From Pseudomonas viridiflava (GTDB lineage: Bacteria > Pseudomonadota > Gammaproteobacteria > Pseudomonadales > Pseudomonadaceae), in assembly GCF_003702045.1 (NCBI RefSeq), contig NZ_RBTP01000012.1, positions 1 through 64,000 on the forward strand: a stretch of DNA of 64,000 bases. The letters run 5' to 3'. Below, piece after piece: positions 49,591-59,904 of this stretch; positions within the stretch are counted from its first letter, which is position 1, and each line of letters starts with the position of its first letter. The notes under the pieces are model-generated. The model was not told where the DNA came from, searched no databases, and saw nothing but the letters and a program-made list of their open reading frames with translations. Position numbers and translations under genes: made by a program.

Positions 49591-51447
49591 TTATTGCTCC
49601 GTGCTCGCGGGGGCAGCCTGGTCAGGGGGCGGCTGGCTTGGTGTGGCGGGTGGGGTGTCAGGCTTGACCCACCAGGTCATCAGGCCGATGTCCGACAGTG
49701 CCTTGGCCTGCGGGTGGTCGAGATGGTTCCAGTACGCCACGCGCCAGGTCTTGATGTGCCAGTTCGGCACGATGTAGAAGCCCCACAGCAATACCCGGTC
49801 CAATGCCTTTGTGTGGTTGATCAGGCTCTGTCTGGAATCTGCATTGATCAGGCCGCTCACCAGCGTATCGATCGCAGGATCCTTCAGGCCCATGAAGTTG
49901 CGGCTGCCGGGGTTGTCGGCACTGGATGAATCAAAATAGACGCGCTGTTCGTTACCCGGCGAGCTGGATTGCGGGAAGCTGCTGACGATCATGTCGTAGT
50001 CACGCGAGCGCAGTCGGTTAATGTATTGCGACACGTCGGCGCGGCGAATCACCAGTTCGATGCCCAAATCGCTCAGGTTGCGCTTGTAGGGCAACAGGAT
50101 GCGTTCGAATTCGGTCTGGGCAATCAGGAACTCCAGTTTGACCGGGTTGCCTTGGGCATCGACCATCTTGTCATCGACGATTTTCCATCCTGCTTCCTGC
50201 AACAGCTGAAACGCACGGCGCTGCTGCGGACGAATCATGCCGCTGCCATCGGTCACCGGCAGCGTGAAGGCGTCGGTGAACACCCGGTCCGGAACCTTGC
50301 CGCGCAACGGCTCCAGGATCTTCAGTTCTTCAGGAGAGGGCAGGCCGCTGGAGGCCATTTCCGAATTGTCGAAATAGCTCTTTGTACGGCTGTAGGAGCC
50401 GTTGAACAACTGCTTGTTGGTCCACTCGAAGTCCAGCAGCAGGGTCAGCGCTTCACGCACGCGGACGTCCTGGAACACCGGTTTACGCAGGTTGAAGATG
50501 AAGCCCTGCATGCCCGTCGGGTTGCCGTTGGGAAGCTCTTCCTGGATAAGTTTTCCAGCCTTGACCGCAGGGGTGTTGTACGCCGTAGCCCAGTTCTTGG
50601 CGCTGGTTTCTATCCAGTAATCGAATTGCCCGGCTTTTCCCGCTTCCAGTGCCACGGTGTTGTCGCGGTAGTAATCGGTGGTCAATACGTCGAAGTTGTA
50701 GAAGCCTTTGTTGATCGGCAGGTCCTTGGCCCAGTAATCCTTGACCCGCTCATAGCGCACCGAGCGCCCGGCTTTGACGTCTGCGACCTTGTAAGGCCCG
50801 CTGCCCAGCGGGAAATCCAGATTGCCCTTGCTGAAATCGCGGGTGGCCCAGAAGTGCTTTGGCAGCACGGGCAGTTGCCCGAGGATCAGCGGCATCTCGC
50901 GGCTGCCCTTGTGTTTGAACTTGAACAGCACGCGTAACGGATCTTCGACGACAACTTGGTCAACATCGGCGTAATACCCTCTGTACATGGGTGAGCCGTG
51001 CTCCATCAGGGTCTTGAAGCTGAACTCCACGTCTTCGGCGCGAATGGGATGACCGTCGTGGAAGCGTGCTTCGGGGCGCAGATAGAAACGGACCCAGCTG
51101 TTGTCCGGGGCCTTTTCGATCTTGGCTGCGATCAGCCCGTATTCGCTGAACGGCTCGTCCAGACTGGCGCGGGCAAGGGTGTCATAGATCAGGCCGATGT
51201 CATCCGCCGCCACGCCTTTGTTGATGAACGGGTTAAGGCTGTCAAACCCGCCGAAACCCGCCTGGCGGAGTGTCCCGCCCTTGGGCGCGTCCGGGTTCAC
51301 ATAATCGAAATGTTTGAAGTCGGCCGGGTATTTGGGCGCTTCGTCGTACAGCGTCACAGCGTGCTGAGGCGCAGCCTGTACGGAGCATGCCGCACCCGCG
51401 AGTAGCAGAGCGGCGGCCCGCAAGCGCAAAGCGTGCAATGGGTTCAT
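49591..51447 (-). CDS. nppA2: Peptide ABC importer substrate-binding protein 2
   Basis: 618 residues from the ATG of [10 protein letters not shown], with signal peptide ending [13 protein letters not shown] family 5 motifs include [18 protein letters not shown] near the N-terminus. It is a paralogue of the next gene upstream, sharing the [11 protein letters not shown] and RGKVP-type blocks, and overlaps it by ATGA. Two binding proteins for one transporter core suggest a broadened or split substrate range. Confidence 0.92.
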   Translation of the reverse strand: MNPLHALRLRAAALLLAGAACSVQAAPQHAVTLYDEAPKYPADFKHFDYVNPDAPKGGTLRQAGFGGFDSLNPFINKGVAADDIGLIYDTLARASLDEPFSEYGLIAAKIEKAPDNSWVRFYLRPEARFHDGHPIRAEDVEFSFKTLMEHGSPMYRGYYADVDQVVVEDPLRVLFKFKHKGSREMPLILGQLPVLPKHFWATRDFSKGNLDFPLGSGPYKVADVKAGRSVRYERVKDYWAKDLPINKGFYNFDVLTTDYYRDNTVALEAGKAGQFDYWIETSAKNWATAYNTPAVKAGKLIQEELPNGNPTGMQGFIFNLRKPVFQDVRVREALTLLLDFEWTNKQLFNGSYSRTKSYFDNSEMASSGLPSPEELKILEPLRGKVPDRVFTDAFTLPVTDGSGMIRPQQRRAFQLLQEAGWKIVDDKMVDAQGNPVKLEFLIAQTEFERILLPYKRNLSDLGIELVIRRADVSQYINRLRSRDYDMIVSSFPQSSSPGNEQRVYFDSSSADNPGSRNFMGLKDPAIDTLVSGLINADSRQSLINHTKALDRVLLWGFYIVPNWHIKTWRVAYWNHLDHPQAKALSDIGLMTWWVKPDTPPATPSQPPPDQAAPASTEQ

Positions 51448-53273
51448 CGGGGCTTCTCCAGAGACTTGAGCCACCACGCACGCAGCCCCAAGGTGTAGGG
51501 CGGGGTGGTGACCATAGCGAATCGGTTGCGATAGGCAAGGCGATGATTGTTCAGGTACCAGTTGGGAATGCTGTAGTGCTGGGATAACAGCACACGATCC
51601 AGCGCCCGGGCAGTGGAGACCTGTTCATCGCGGGTTTGGGCGGCGAGCAGTTTATTGAGCAGGCCATCCACCACCGGGTTGGCGACGCCTGCATAGTTTT
51701 TGCTGCCGTGGATGGCGGCCTGACTGGAGTGGAAATATTGCCACTGCTCAAGGCCGGGGCTGAGCGTCTGTTGCAGCGTCATGAGAATCATGTCGAAGTC
51801 GAAGCTATCCAAACGCTGTTTGTACTGCGCGCGATCCACGGTGCGCAGGCCGGCATTGATGCCCACACGACGCAGGTCTTCGATGTAGGGCAGCAGGATG
51901 CGTTCCAGGCTGGGATTGACCAGCAGAATCTCGAAGCGCAGTGGCTGATTGTCGCCATTGAGCAAGCCTTTGTCGGTCAGCTTCCAACCCGCACTGCTCA
52001 GCAGGGCCAGCGCCTTGCGCAGGGTTTCACGCGGGATTCCACCGCCATCGGTCTTCGAAGGCGTGAACGGCTGAGTAAAGAGGCTGGGCGGCAGTTGATC
52101 ACGATAAGGCGCCAGCGCCAGCCATTCGCCGCCCGTTGGCAGCCCGGTGGCCGAGAACTCACTGTTCGGGTAATAGCTGACAGCGCGCTGGTAGGCGTCG
52201 CTGAACAGGGTGCGGTTGGTCCACTCGAAATTGAACAGCAGGCTCAGCGCCTCCCGAACACGGACGTCGGCAAATGCCGCGCGGCGGGTGTTCATGAACA
52301 ACCCCTGAGTCTGGGTCGGGATCCGGTGCGGTATTTGCGCCTTGATCACGTCACCATTCACAACCGCCGGGAAGTTATAGCCATTGGCCCAGTTCTTGGC
52401 CTGATGCTCGATATAAATGTCGAACTCGCCCGCTTTGAAGGCTTCGAACGCCACATCGTTGTCCCGGTAAAACTCCACGTCAACGCGGTCGAAATTGTAT
52501 TTGCCGCGGTTGACCGGCAGGTCTTTGCCCCAGTAATCCTTGACCCGTTCGAAGATCAGTTGGCGTCCTGGCTTGACCCGAGTGATGCGATAAGGGCCGC
52601 TGCCCAGTGGCGGCTCGAAGGTGGTGGCCTTGAAGTCGCGGTCTTTCCAGTAATGCTGCGGCAGCACGGGCAGTTCGCCCAAGCGCAGGATCAACAGCGG
52701 GTTGCCGGCACGTTTGAACACGAAGCGAATGCGATGGCGGTCGAGAATGTCGACACGCTGCACTTCCTGCAAGGCGGTGCGGTATTGAGGATGACCGTCC
52801 TTGAGCAATGTGCGGTAGGAGAACGCCACGTCGTAAGCGGTGATTGGCTTGCCATCGTGAAAGCGGGCTTGGGGCCGGATGTTGAACACCACCCAGCTGC
52901 GGTCTTCGCTGTATTCGACAGACTGGGCGATCAGGCCGTAACTGGAGGTCGGTTCATCGCCGGAGGGGTCGTACTGTCCTGTGCCGACCATCAGTGTTTC
53001 GTTCAACTCACTGACGCCGTATTGCAGGAAATTACCGGTCGATACCGGACTTGTGCCCTTGAAGGTGTAGGGGTTGAGCGTGTCGAATGTGCCGAACGCC
53101 ATCATTCTCAGGGTGCCACCCTTCGGCGCCTCGGGATTGACCCAGTCGAAATGAGTGAAGCTGGCCGGGTACTTGAGGACGCCAAACTGCGCATAACCGT
53201 GACTTTCGGTGATGGCTGCGTTGGCGCAGAAGCTCAAGGCCAGACTGACGATTAGCAGGAAGGGACGTATCAC
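51444..53273 (-). CDS. nppA1: Peptide ABC importer substrate-binding protein 1
   Basis: 609 residues from a GTG start (VIRPFLLIVSLALSFCANA); this puts a normal signal peptide (cut after CANA-AITES) at the N-terminus, while the longer open frame would bury it. SBP family 5: [18 protein letters not shown] is the counterpart of the same block in nppA2. First gene of the five-gene npp operon. Its promoter should lie in 53274-53455, where I see nothing distinctive. Confidence 0.9.
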   Translation of the reverse strand: MIRPFLLIVSLALSFCANAAITESHGYAQFGVLKYPASFTHFDWVNPEAPKGGTLRMMAFGTFDTLNPYTFKGTSPVSTGNFLQYGVSELNETLMVGTGQYDPSGDEPTSSYGLIAQSVEYSEDRSWVVFNIRPQARFHDGKPITAYDVAFSYRTLLKDGHPQYRTALQEVQRVDILDRHRIRFVFKRAGNPLLILRLGELPVLPQHYWKDRDFKATTFEPPLGSGPYRITRVKPGRQLIFERVKDYWGKDLPVNRGKYNFDRVDVEFYRDNDVAFEAFKAGEFDIYIEHQAKNWANGYNFPAVVNGDVIKAQIPHRIPTQTQGLFMNTRRAAFADVRVREALSLLFNFEWTNRTLFSDAYQRAVSYYPNSEFSATGLPTGGEWLALAPYRDQLPPSLFTQPFTPSKTDGGGIPRETLRKALALLSSAGWKLTDKGLLNGDNQPLRFEILLVNPSLERILLPYIEDLRRVGINAGLRTVDRAQYKQRLDSFDFDMILMTLQQTLSPGLEQWQYFHSSQAAIHGSKNYAGVANPVVDGLLNKLLAAQTRDEQVSTARALDRVLLSQHYSIPNWYLNNHRLAYRNRFAMVTTPPYTLGLRAWWLKSLEKPR

Positions 53274-53455
53274 GATCCAGGCGACTTGGGCTTTCGGGTC
53301 GCTAACAGTAACAGCTTGTCCCGGCAGGAAAAAGACTGGCGAAGGCTGCACGGCCGCAGAGGTGCTGGGTGCTGGTATTCAGGTCAATTTCAGAATGTGA
53401 CGCGGACCCCGCAGAAACAGGCCATGCAAGCAGTGGCCTGTTTCTGCGCAATGCA

Positions 53456-55048
53456 TCAGTGCGGCAGATAAACCGTCAGGGTCTGGCCTGGCTTGAGTGC
53501 CTGGCCGGTACGCGGATTCCAGCGCTTGAGATGTTGCATCTCGACATTGAAGCGCTTGGCGACCAGGTACATCGAGTCGCCTTTCTGGATCTTGTACTGC
53601 ATGGATTTCTTCTCGCCGTCCTTGCTGCTGGCGCTGGCGACGGTCTTGCTGTCGGACTTGCCGGTGTCCTGCATCACCAGGGTCTGACCGATCTTGAGCT
53701 TCTTGCCGGACAGTTTGTTCCAGCGCTGAAGGTCTTCCACGTCGACCTTGTTGGCTTGTGCGATGGTGGTCAGGTTGTCGCCATTCTTCACCTTATAGGT
53801 GCGGCTGCGAGCAGGCTTTTCATTGCGGGCCAACGCTTCGAACACCGGCTGCGACGTGTTCAGACCCGGCTTGACGGGGATGGTCAGGGATTGGCCTGCT
53901 TTCAGGCGATTGCCTGCCAGCTTGTTGTTGCTTTTGATCGAGCTGACGGTCACCTGGTAACGACTGGCCAGGCTTTCCAGCGTATCGCCACGACGAACGC
54001 GATACGGTTGCCAGGCAACGAGTTCTTCCTGCTTCATGGTCGACAGGCTTGCCGTCAACAGTTGCGCCTTGGACGTAGGCACCAGCAAATGCTGAGGACC
54101 ATCGATGGTCAGGCGCTTCTTGAAAGCGGGGTTGAGCTGGATGAGCTCGTCTTCGTCGATATCTGCTGCGCTGGCGACCTTGGACAGGTCCACACGCTTG
54201 TTGAGTTCGACGACTTCGAAATAGGGCTCGTTGGCGATCGGGTTCAGATTGACGCCGTACGCTTCCGGCGACAGAACGACTTGAGACAGCGCGAGCAACT
54301 TGGGCACGTAATCACGGGTTTCCTGCGGCAGTGGCAGGTTCCAGTAATCGGTCGGCAAATTGAGCTTGTCGTTGCGTTCGATAGCGCGGCTGACCGTGCC
54401 TTCGCCTGCGTTGTAGGCGGCCAGTGCCAGCAGCCAGTCACCATTGAACATGTCGTGCAGACGTGTCAGGTAATCCAGTGCGGCGACGGTCGAGGCCTGA
54501 ATATCGCGGCGTCCGTCGTAGAAGTTGGTCTGGCGCAGATTGAAGTAGCGTCCCGTCGAGGGAATGAACTGCCAGAGGCCCACGGCCTGGCTGCGTGAAA
54601 CCGCCATCGGGTTGTAGGCGCTCTCGATCACCGGGAGCAGGGCAAGCTCCAGCGGCATGTTGCGCTCTTCAAGGCGCTCGACGATGTAGTGCATGTAAAG
54701 GCTGCCACGCTCGCCAGCGTTTTCCAGAAAGGAAGGGTTGTTGGCGAACCACAGACGTTGCTGGTCGATACGCGGATTCTGGTCATTACCCTGCTGCAAC
54801 TGAAACCCTTGGCGCATCCGTTCCCAGACATCCTGGGGCGGGGCCAGTGGCGTGGCAGGCTTGGTGGTCAGAAAAATAGGTTTTTGCTTGATACCGGTGG
54901 CCAGATTGGGCGCGCGGTGGGAGCTGGAAGACTCGACATGGGCTGTGCTCTGACAGCCGACCAGAAGCGCACTCGCTGCTACAGCCACGGCCTGGGCCAA
55001 CCGAGTCAATGCGTCCGAATTTACAGGCTTGCTTATAGATGACGACAT
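53456..55048 (-). CDS. mltD: Membrane-bound lytic murein transglycosylase D, lipoprotein
   Basis: 530 residues. A lipobox ends at C32 (LLVGC), so it is an outer-membrane lipoprotein. The transglycosylase domain has catalytic E142 in VIESAYNPMAVSRSQAVGLW. Three LysM peptidoglycan-binding repeats follow at about 349-391, 418-459 and 484-528. It cleaves glycan strands to anhydromuropeptides. gloB lies 99 nt upstream on the same strand, as in P. aeruginosa. Confidence 0.95.
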   Translation of the reverse strand: MSSSISKPVNSDALTRLAQAVAVAASALLVGCQSTAHVESSSSHRAPNLATGIKQKPIFLTTKPATPLAPPQDVWERMRQGFQLQQGNDQNPRIDQQRLWFANNPSFLENAGERGSLYMHYIVERLEERNMPLELALLPVIESAYNPMAVSRSQAVGLWQFIPSTGRYFNLRQTNFYDGRRDIQASTVAALDYLTRLHDMFNGDWLLALAAYNAGEGTVSRAIERNDKLNLPTDYWNLPLPQETRDYVPKLLALSQVVLSPEAYGVNLNPIANEPYFEVVELNKRVDLSKVASAADIDEDELIQLNPAFKKRLTIDGPQHLLVPTSKAQLLTASLSTMKQEELVAWQPYRVRRGDTLESLASRYQVTVSSIKSNNKLAGNRLKAGQSLTIPVKPGLNTSQPVFEALARNEKPARSRTYKVKNGDNLTTIAQANKVDVEDLQRWNKLSGKKLKIGQTLVMQDTGKSDSKTVASASSKDGEKKSMQYKIQKGDSMYLVAKRFNVEMQHLKRWNPRTGQALKPGQTLTVYLPH

Positions 55049-55147
55049 TGTTCGGGGGGTACATCCAGACGAAAATGTCGGGCGATTCTAGAAAGCGTGC
55101 TGCCGCTGGTCAACCTTTCAGAATTTTATTGCGGTTTGATGGTCGCT

Positions 55148-55927
55148 TCAAAACGTGTCTTTCCATGCCCTCAGGCTGGCAAAGACTGCACTCTGCGAGG
55201 CATTTTCGTGCCCGTCCCGTTCGTCCACTTTTTCTTTAACGGATGTTTCGTGGGCACGAAGGAAGGGGTTGGTGCGTTTTTCCAAGGCTAGATTGGAAGG
55301 CAATGTGATGCGATTTTCGTCACGCAGGCGAACCACTAGGGCCAGGCGCTCGGCAATATCCCGATTATCGGGCTCCACGGCCTGAGCGAACTTGAGGTTG
55401 CTCAACGTGTACTCGTGGGCACAGTAGATCTGGGTGCTGTCCGGCAGGGCGGCCAGTCGGTCGAGCGATGCGTGCATCTGTTCGGGCGTGCCTTCGAACA
55501 GCCTGCCGCAGCCTGCCGCAAACAGGGTATCGCCGCAGAACAGCAAGGGCCTGGTGGCGTCGTCATGGTAGAAGGCTATGTGGCCTAAGGTGTGTCCTGG
55601 CACTGCGTGAACCGTAAACTCCAGCCCCAGCACCGTTACGCGGTCATGATCGTTCAGTGCGACATCGCGGGCTGGAATGCTTTCTGCCTGCGGCCCTTGA
55701 ACCTTGGCACCGCTGACCTGCTTGAGCCGGGCGACACCGCCTACGTGGTCGTTGTGATGATGGGTGATCAGGATGTCGGTGAGCGTGTGATCGGGGTGAT
55801 CGGCAAGCCAGGCCAGCACGGGCGCTGCGTCTCCCGGATCGACCACGGCGCAGCGTTTGGCCGAAAGGTCTTGTAACAACCAGATGTAGTTGTCATTGAA
55901 AGCGGGCAGGGCGTGGATCTGTATCAT
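55148..55927 (-). CDS. gloB: Hydroxyacylglutathione hydrolase (glyoxalase II)
   Basis: 259 residues from the ATG of [16 protein letters not shown]; the open frame upstream belongs to the shadow of the divergent methyltransferase. The metallo-beta-lactamase motif [10 protein letters not shown] is at 55-64, and GHTLGHIAF and [12 protein letters not shown] follow. It hydrolyses S-lactoylglutathione to D-lactate, completing methylglyoxal detoxification. Divergent from the methyltransferase across 81 bp. Confidence 0.95.
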   Translation of the reverse strand: MIQIHALPAFNDNYIWLLQDLSAKRCAVVDPGDAAPVLAWLADHPDHTLTDILITHHHNDHVGGVARLKQVSGAKVQGPQAESIPARDVALNDHDRVTVLGLEFTVHAVPGHTLGHIAFYHDDATRPLLFCGDTLFAAGCGRLFEGTPEQMHASLDRLAALPDSTQIYCAHEYTLSNLKFAQAVEPDNRDIAERLALVVRLRDENRITLPSNLALEKRTNPFLRAHETSVKEKVDERDGHENASQSAVFASLRAWKDTF

Positions 55928-56008
55928 GGCGCAGTTCGCATCGCAGGGAACAATGGTGCATCTTAGAGTCTGTTGCCGTTGTATGCGAGCACCTCTGGAG
56001 GAGAACTC

Positions 56009-56767
56009 ATGACCGATGAAGCGTTCGCTCAGGCTGATCCTGAGTGGCTTGCCTTGATTAGCGCCGCTCGCCAATGGCTGTCCGGCCCACTGGGCCAGCT
56101 TCTGCTCGAGGAAGAGCGTCGGGTTCTGGAAGAGGAACTCGGCCGTTACTTTGGCGGCTATCTGGTGCATTACGGGCCCTCGGCAGAAACGCCGCCCGTG
56201 GCGCAGCAAGTGCAGCGCAATGTCCGCCTTGGCGCGCCGCTGCCGGGCGTCGAGATCGTGTGCGAAGAGCAGGCCTGGCCCTTGAGCGAGCATGCTGCCG
56301 ACGTGGTGGTGCTGCAGCATGGTCTGGATTTCTGTCTGTCGCCCCACGGCCTGTTGCGCGAAGCCGCCAGCAGCGTTCGGCCCGGTGGGCATTTGCTGAT
56401 CATCGGTATCAATCCCTGGAGTGCCTGGGGCGTGCGGCACGTATTTGCCCGCGATGCGTTGCGCAAGGCGCGCTGCATTTCGCCTTCGCGCGTTGCCGAC
56501 TGGCTTAACCTGCTGGGCTTCGCGCTGGAGAAACGCCGCTTCGGATGCTATCGTCCGCCCCTTGCTTCGGCGGCATGGCAGTCACGTCTGTTAGGGCTGG
56601 AAAGCTTTGGCGAAGGGCGGCAAGGCCCCGGTGGCGGCTTCTATCTTCTGGTGGCGCGCAAGCTGGTGGTCGGCCTCAGGCCTCTGCGCCAGGTGCGGCG
56701 TGAACCAATGGGCAAGCTGATTCCGCTGCCTATGGCCAAGGTCAGTCGCGCCACCCAGGATTCCTGA
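56009..56767 (+). CDS. Class I SAM-dependent methyltransferase-like protein
   Basis: 252 residues from the ATG behind GGAGGAGA. The methyltransferase-11-like region has [10 protein letters not shown] and a post-II block [20 protein letters not shown], but the usual glycine-rich motif I is not recognisable, so SAM binding should be treated as probable, not proven. It occupies the position between gloB and rnhA as in P. aeruginosa. Substrate unknown. Confidence 0.75.
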   Translation: MTDEAFAQADPEWLALISAARQWLSGPLGQLLLEEERRVLEEELGRYFGGYLVHYGPSAETPPVAQQVQRNVRLGAPLPGVEIVCEEQAWPLSEHAADVVVLQHGLDFCLSPHGLLREAASSVRPGGHLLIIGINPWSAWGVRHVFARDALRKARCISPSRVADWLNLLGFALEKRRFGCYRPPLASAAWQSRLLGLESFGEGRQGPGGGFYLLVARKLVVGLRPLRQVRREPMGKLIPLPMAKVSRATQDS

Positions 56768-56811
56768 CTTCTGCTCATGCGAAAGAAGCCCATCATTCCG
56801 GAAAGGTTGTA

Positions 56812-57264
56812 ATGAGCGATAGCGTAGAACTCTTCACCGATGGTGCCTGCAAGGGCAATCCCGGCCCCGGCGGCTGGGGCGCCTTGCTGGTGTGCAAGGG
56901 CGTCGAAAAAGAGCTGTGGGGTGGCGAGGCCAACACCACCAACAACCGTATGGAGCTGACCGGCGCGATCCGCGGCCTTGAAGAACTCAAGCGTCCGTGT
57001 GAGGTGACCCTGGTCACTGACTCGCAGTACGTGATGAAAGGCATCACCGAGTGGATGGTGAACTGGAAAAAGCGTGGCTGGAAGACCGCTGCCAAGGAGC
57101 CGGTCAAGAATGCCGACCTCTGGCAGTTACTGGACGAGCAGGTCAGTCGGCATACCGTCAAGTGGCAGTGGGTCCGCGGTCACATCGGCCATCCCGGCAA
57201 CGAGCGTGCCGACCAGTTGGCCAATCGCGGCGTCGACGAGGTGCGTGGCATCAAGCACGGCTAG
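56812..57264 (+). CDS. rnhA: Ribonuclease HI
   Basis: 150 residues. The catalytic set D10, E48, D70, H124 and D134 is complete and in E. coli numbering. It removes RNA from RNA:DNA hybrids and R-loops. Located 44 nt after the methyltransferase and 92 nt before dnaQ, the classic rnhA-dnaQ pairing. Confidence 0.97.
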   Translation: MSDSVELFTDGACKGNPGPGGWGALLVCKGVEKELWGGEANTTNNRMELTGAIRGLEELKRPCEVTLVTDSQYVMKGITEWMVNWKKRGWKTAAKEPVKNADLWQLLDEQVSRHTVKWQWVRGHIGHPGNERADQLANRGVDEVRGIKHG

Positions 57265-57356
57265 GCTGCTTTGCCCCGTTTGCCAAGAGGCGGGATAACA
57301 GTCTGGCACGCACTATCGCGTGTTAAGATCGCGGCCTGTAAATGAGGCTACAGTTC

Positions 57357-58136
57357 ATGGCAATGCAAAACACAGACAACAGATCGATCGTACTCGACAC
57401 CGAAACCACCGGTATGCCGGTGACCGATGGGCACCGCATCATCGAGATCGGTTGTGTCGAGCTGATCGGTCGTCGCCTGACCGGGCGGCATTTTCACGTT
57501 TACCTGCAACCCGATCGCGAGAGCGATGAGGGTGCGATCGGCGTACACGGCATCACCAACGAATTTCTGGTCGGCAAGCCGCGTTTTGCCGAAGTCGCCG
57601 ATGAGTTTTTCGAGTTCATCAAAGGCGCTCAGCTGATCATCCACAACGCGGCGTTCGACGTTGGTTTCATCAACAACGAATTCGCCTTGATGGGCGCGCA
57701 CGACAAGACCGACATCACACAGCACTGTTCGGTGCTCGACACCCTGATGATGGCTCGCGAGCGGCATCCGGGGCAGCGCAACAGCCTGGACGCCCTCTGC
57801 AAGCGCTATGGCGTAGACAACTCGGGTCGTGAGTTGCACGGCGCGTTGCTCGACTCCGAGATTCTGGCCGACGTTTACCTTGCGATGACCGGCGGACAGA
57901 CTAGTCTTTCGCTGGCGGGCAACGCCTCCGACGGCAACGGCTCGGACGGCAGCGCGAACAATCGCGGCAGCGAAATTCGCCGCTTGCCTGCCAATCGCAC
58001 GCCTTGCCGCGTGATTCATGCAAGCGAAAGTGAACTGGCAGAGCACGAAGTGCGTATGTCTACCATCGCCAAGGCATCCGGCGCACCTGCGCTGTGGGTG
58101 CAGCTACTGGAGGCACAGGCGCAGGCTTCATCCTGA
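57357..58136 (+). CDS. dnaQ: DNA polymerase III epsilon subunit (proofreading exonuclease)
   Basis: 259 residues from ATG 57357, picked because GAGG lies 9 nt upstream; ATG 57342 has no ribosome site. Exo I D14/E16 (LDTETTG), Exo II D101 (HNAAFDVGF) and Exo III H161/D166 (HGALLDSE) are intact. QTSLSL at 181-186 fits the clamp-binding motif. A 70-residue tail after it, with a Gly/Ser/Asp-rich linker, is the part that contacts the alpha subunit. Confidence 0.96.
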   Translation: MAMQNTDNRSIVLDTETTGMPVTDGHRIIEIGCVELIGRRLTGRHFHVYLQPDRESDEGAIGVHGITNEFLVGKPRFAEVADEFFEFIKGAQLIIHNAAFDVGFINNEFALMGAHDKTDITQHCSVLDTLMMARERHPGQRNSLDALCKRYGVDNSGRELHGALLDSEILADVYLAMTGGQTSLSLAGNASDGNGSDGSANNRGSEIRRLPANRTPCRVIHASESELAEHEVRMSTIAKASGAPALWVQLLEAQAQASS

Positions 58137-58158
58137 CAGCAACCTGCAAAGTGGTGAG

Positions 58159-58716
58159 ATGACTGTGGTAAATCCTGCTCTGAGTATCCGGGTAGCCGAT
58201 GAGTGCTTCGAGGATTACATCCTCAACAGCGAGTTCACGTTTACAGTGCGTGGTTACGCCACGCCCAGGGTTGGAGAGTGTGTCGAATCCTGGGAAGTCG
58301 AGCCGGTCGAGCCTTATCGCAAGAATTACGGTATCGATTCGCAGGAGTTCAGCGATTACCGCAGCGCGTCCGACAGCTCTGTGCTGGTGGCCTGGCTCGA
58401 TGGCCGTGCGGTGGGGCACATGGTACTCAGCAAGCACTGGAGCGGGTTTGCCTATGTCGACGAGTTGGCTGTTGATGAGTCTGCGCGTCGTCATGGGGTC
58501 GCACGTTCACTGCTGGACGTTGCGCAGTTCTGGAGCCGCAAGCGAAACCTGCCCGGCATTACGCTGGAAACCCAGAACAACAATCTGGCAGCCTGCCGAT
58601 TGTATGAGCAGTGTGGTTTTGTGGTTGGCGGTGTGGACCACATGCGCTACCGAGGCATTGATCCTCAGACCCGAGAAGCGGCAATCTTCTGGTATCTGAT
58701 CTTCCCCCAGCCCTGA
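58159..58716 (+). CDS. GNAT acetyltransferase resembling streptothricin acetyltransferase
   Basis: 185 residues from the ATG after GGTGAG, 22 nt downstream of dnaQ. Three blocks are shared with Sat-type enzymes: EPYRKNYGID, the acetyl-CoA loop SARRHGVARSLL, and the C-terminal GITLETQNNNLAACRLYEQC followed by GFVVGGVDHMRYRG and AIFWYLIF. Sat enzymes acetylate the beta-lysine of streptothricin. A housekeeping acetyltransferase with another substrate is also possible. No mobile element flanks it, so it looks chromosomal rather than newly acquired. Confidence 0.75.
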   Translation: MTVVNPALSIRVADECFEDYILNSEFTFTVRGYATPRVGECVESWEVEPVEPYRKNYGIDSQEFSDYRSASDSSVLVAWLDGRAVGHMVLSKHWSGFAYVDELAVDESARRHGVARSLLDVAQFWSRKRNLPGITLETQNNNLAACRLYEQCGFVVGGVDHMRYRGIDPQTREAAIFWYLIFPQP

Positions 58717-58747
58717 CTGCGTTTGATCAGGGCTGATTTTCCAGCCT

Positions 58748-58963
58748 TTACTGGGTAATGCGGGTCATCTTCACGCCGGACTGAACCAGCTCGAAATCGT
58801 CCCCACCCAAATGTTTGACGCGATCGCCGATAGCCAATCGATAGGTCGTCACAGGCTCAAGGCCTTGAGCCTCATTCGGCTGTGACTCCTGAAATTCATG
58901 CACGGGGTAAACGCGGCCTTCCGCATCTCTGGCTTGAAATTGACCGACAAGAACTGAAGCCAT
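58748..58963 (-). CDS. Small conserved-looking protein of unknown function
   Basis: 71 residues, MASVLVGQFQARDAEGRVYP to MTRITQ. Soluble, with a beta-strand-rich pattern and no signal or membrane segment. AGAGG precedes the ATG at a rather long distance. It is alone on the minus strand between two plus-strand genes. I do not recognise the family. Confidence 0.6.
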   Translation of the reverse strand: MASVLVGQFQARDAEGRVYPVHEFQESQPNEAQGLEPVTTYRLAIGDRVKHLGGDDFELVQSGVKMTRITQ

Positions 58964-59174
58964 TTGCTTTGAAACCTCTGAAGCTGAAGATAACTGCTGA
59001 TTTACGAATCCATCGGCCTGTGTAGACCTCTGATTTATAGGGGAGTTTGCCGCAAACGAAAAAATAGTATGCGCCGGTTTTCCCGGGGGGCGGAATGAAA
59101 CGGGCTACGGTTCGTCTAAAGCCTGGCCTGTGTTCCATGCCTGATCCTTCCACACTCAGATGACGGATATCTTT

Positions 59175-59735
59175 ATGACCCAGACTCACTCCATTGCCGT
59201 GCTGGTCGGCAGCCTGCGAAAAGACTCCATCAACCGCAAGATCGCGCTCGCGCTGGCCGAATTGGCACCTGCCAGCCTTAAGCTCGACATCGTCGAGATT
59301 GGTGAGCTGCCGTTGTACAACGAAGACATCGATGGCGCTTCACCTCCACCCGCGTACAGCGCTTTTCGCGATCAGTTGCAAGCTGCCGATGGCCTGCTGT
59401 TCGTGACGCCCGAATACAACCGTTCGGTTCCCGGTGCGTTGAAGAATGCAATTGACGTGGGCTCCAGGCCCTACGGCAAAAGTGCGTTCAGCGGCAAACC
59501 TGGCGCAGTGATCAGTGCCTCTCCGGGCGCGATCGGCGGATTCGGTGCCAATCATCATCTGCGCCAGTCCCTCGTGTTTCTCGACGTTCCCTGCTTGCAG
59601 CAGCCTGAAGCCTATCTGGGTGGCGCAGGGGCTTTTTTTGACGAAACGGGCAAGCTGTCCGACAAGACCCGCCCATTTCTGCAAACCTTCATCGATGCAT
59701 TCGCGGTGTGGGTAGAGCGTCACAACAAGGCCTGA
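59175..59735 (+). CDS. NADPH-dependent FMN reductase (ChrR/flavodoxin-like)
   Basis: 186 residues from the ATG of MTQTHSIAVLVGSLRKDS; an in-frame ATG at 59160 would add five residues. FMN phosphate loop GSLRKDSINRKIA and the family block TPEYNRSVPGALKNAIDV are diagnostic. These enzymes reduce quinones, chromate or azo dyes. A hairpin at 59757 may end its transcript before the giant ORF. Confidence 0.88.
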   Translation: MTQTHSIAVLVGSLRKDSINRKIALALAELAPASLKLDIVEIGELPLYNEDIDGASPPPAYSAFRDQLQAADGLLFVTPEYNRSVPGALKNAIDVGSRPYGKSAFSGKPGAVISASPGAIGGFGANHHLRQSLVFLDVPCLQQPEAYLGGAGAFFDETGKLSDKTRPFLQTFIDAFAVWVERHNKA

Positions 59736-59756
59736 TCCGCAGCCGTGAAACAGCAC

Positions 59757-59787
59757 TACCCGCAGGCGTGCCTTGGCGTCTGCGGGT
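59757..59787 (+). terminator. Hairpin after the FMN reductase gene
   Basis: ACCCGCAGGCG / CGTCTGCGGGT with one G-T pair and an 8-nt loop; the tail is only weakly T-rich. Confidence 0.5.
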
Positions 59788-59904
59788 GTTGCTGTATGTA
59801 CCGCAGGCTGTTCGACCCTTCTTCATAAACTGTTTCCTTTTTCCTCGCGCAGGCACGCCCTTGTCGGCTGCACGTGATGAGGCCGGATCGGAAGGAAACC
59901 GTTC

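Noticed and set aside
59788..59904. Hrp box (GGAACC-N15/16-CCAC) upstream of the giant ORF
   Set aside because: Only GGAAACC within the ribosome-site region was found and no CCAC at the right distance, so type III co-regulation is not supported.
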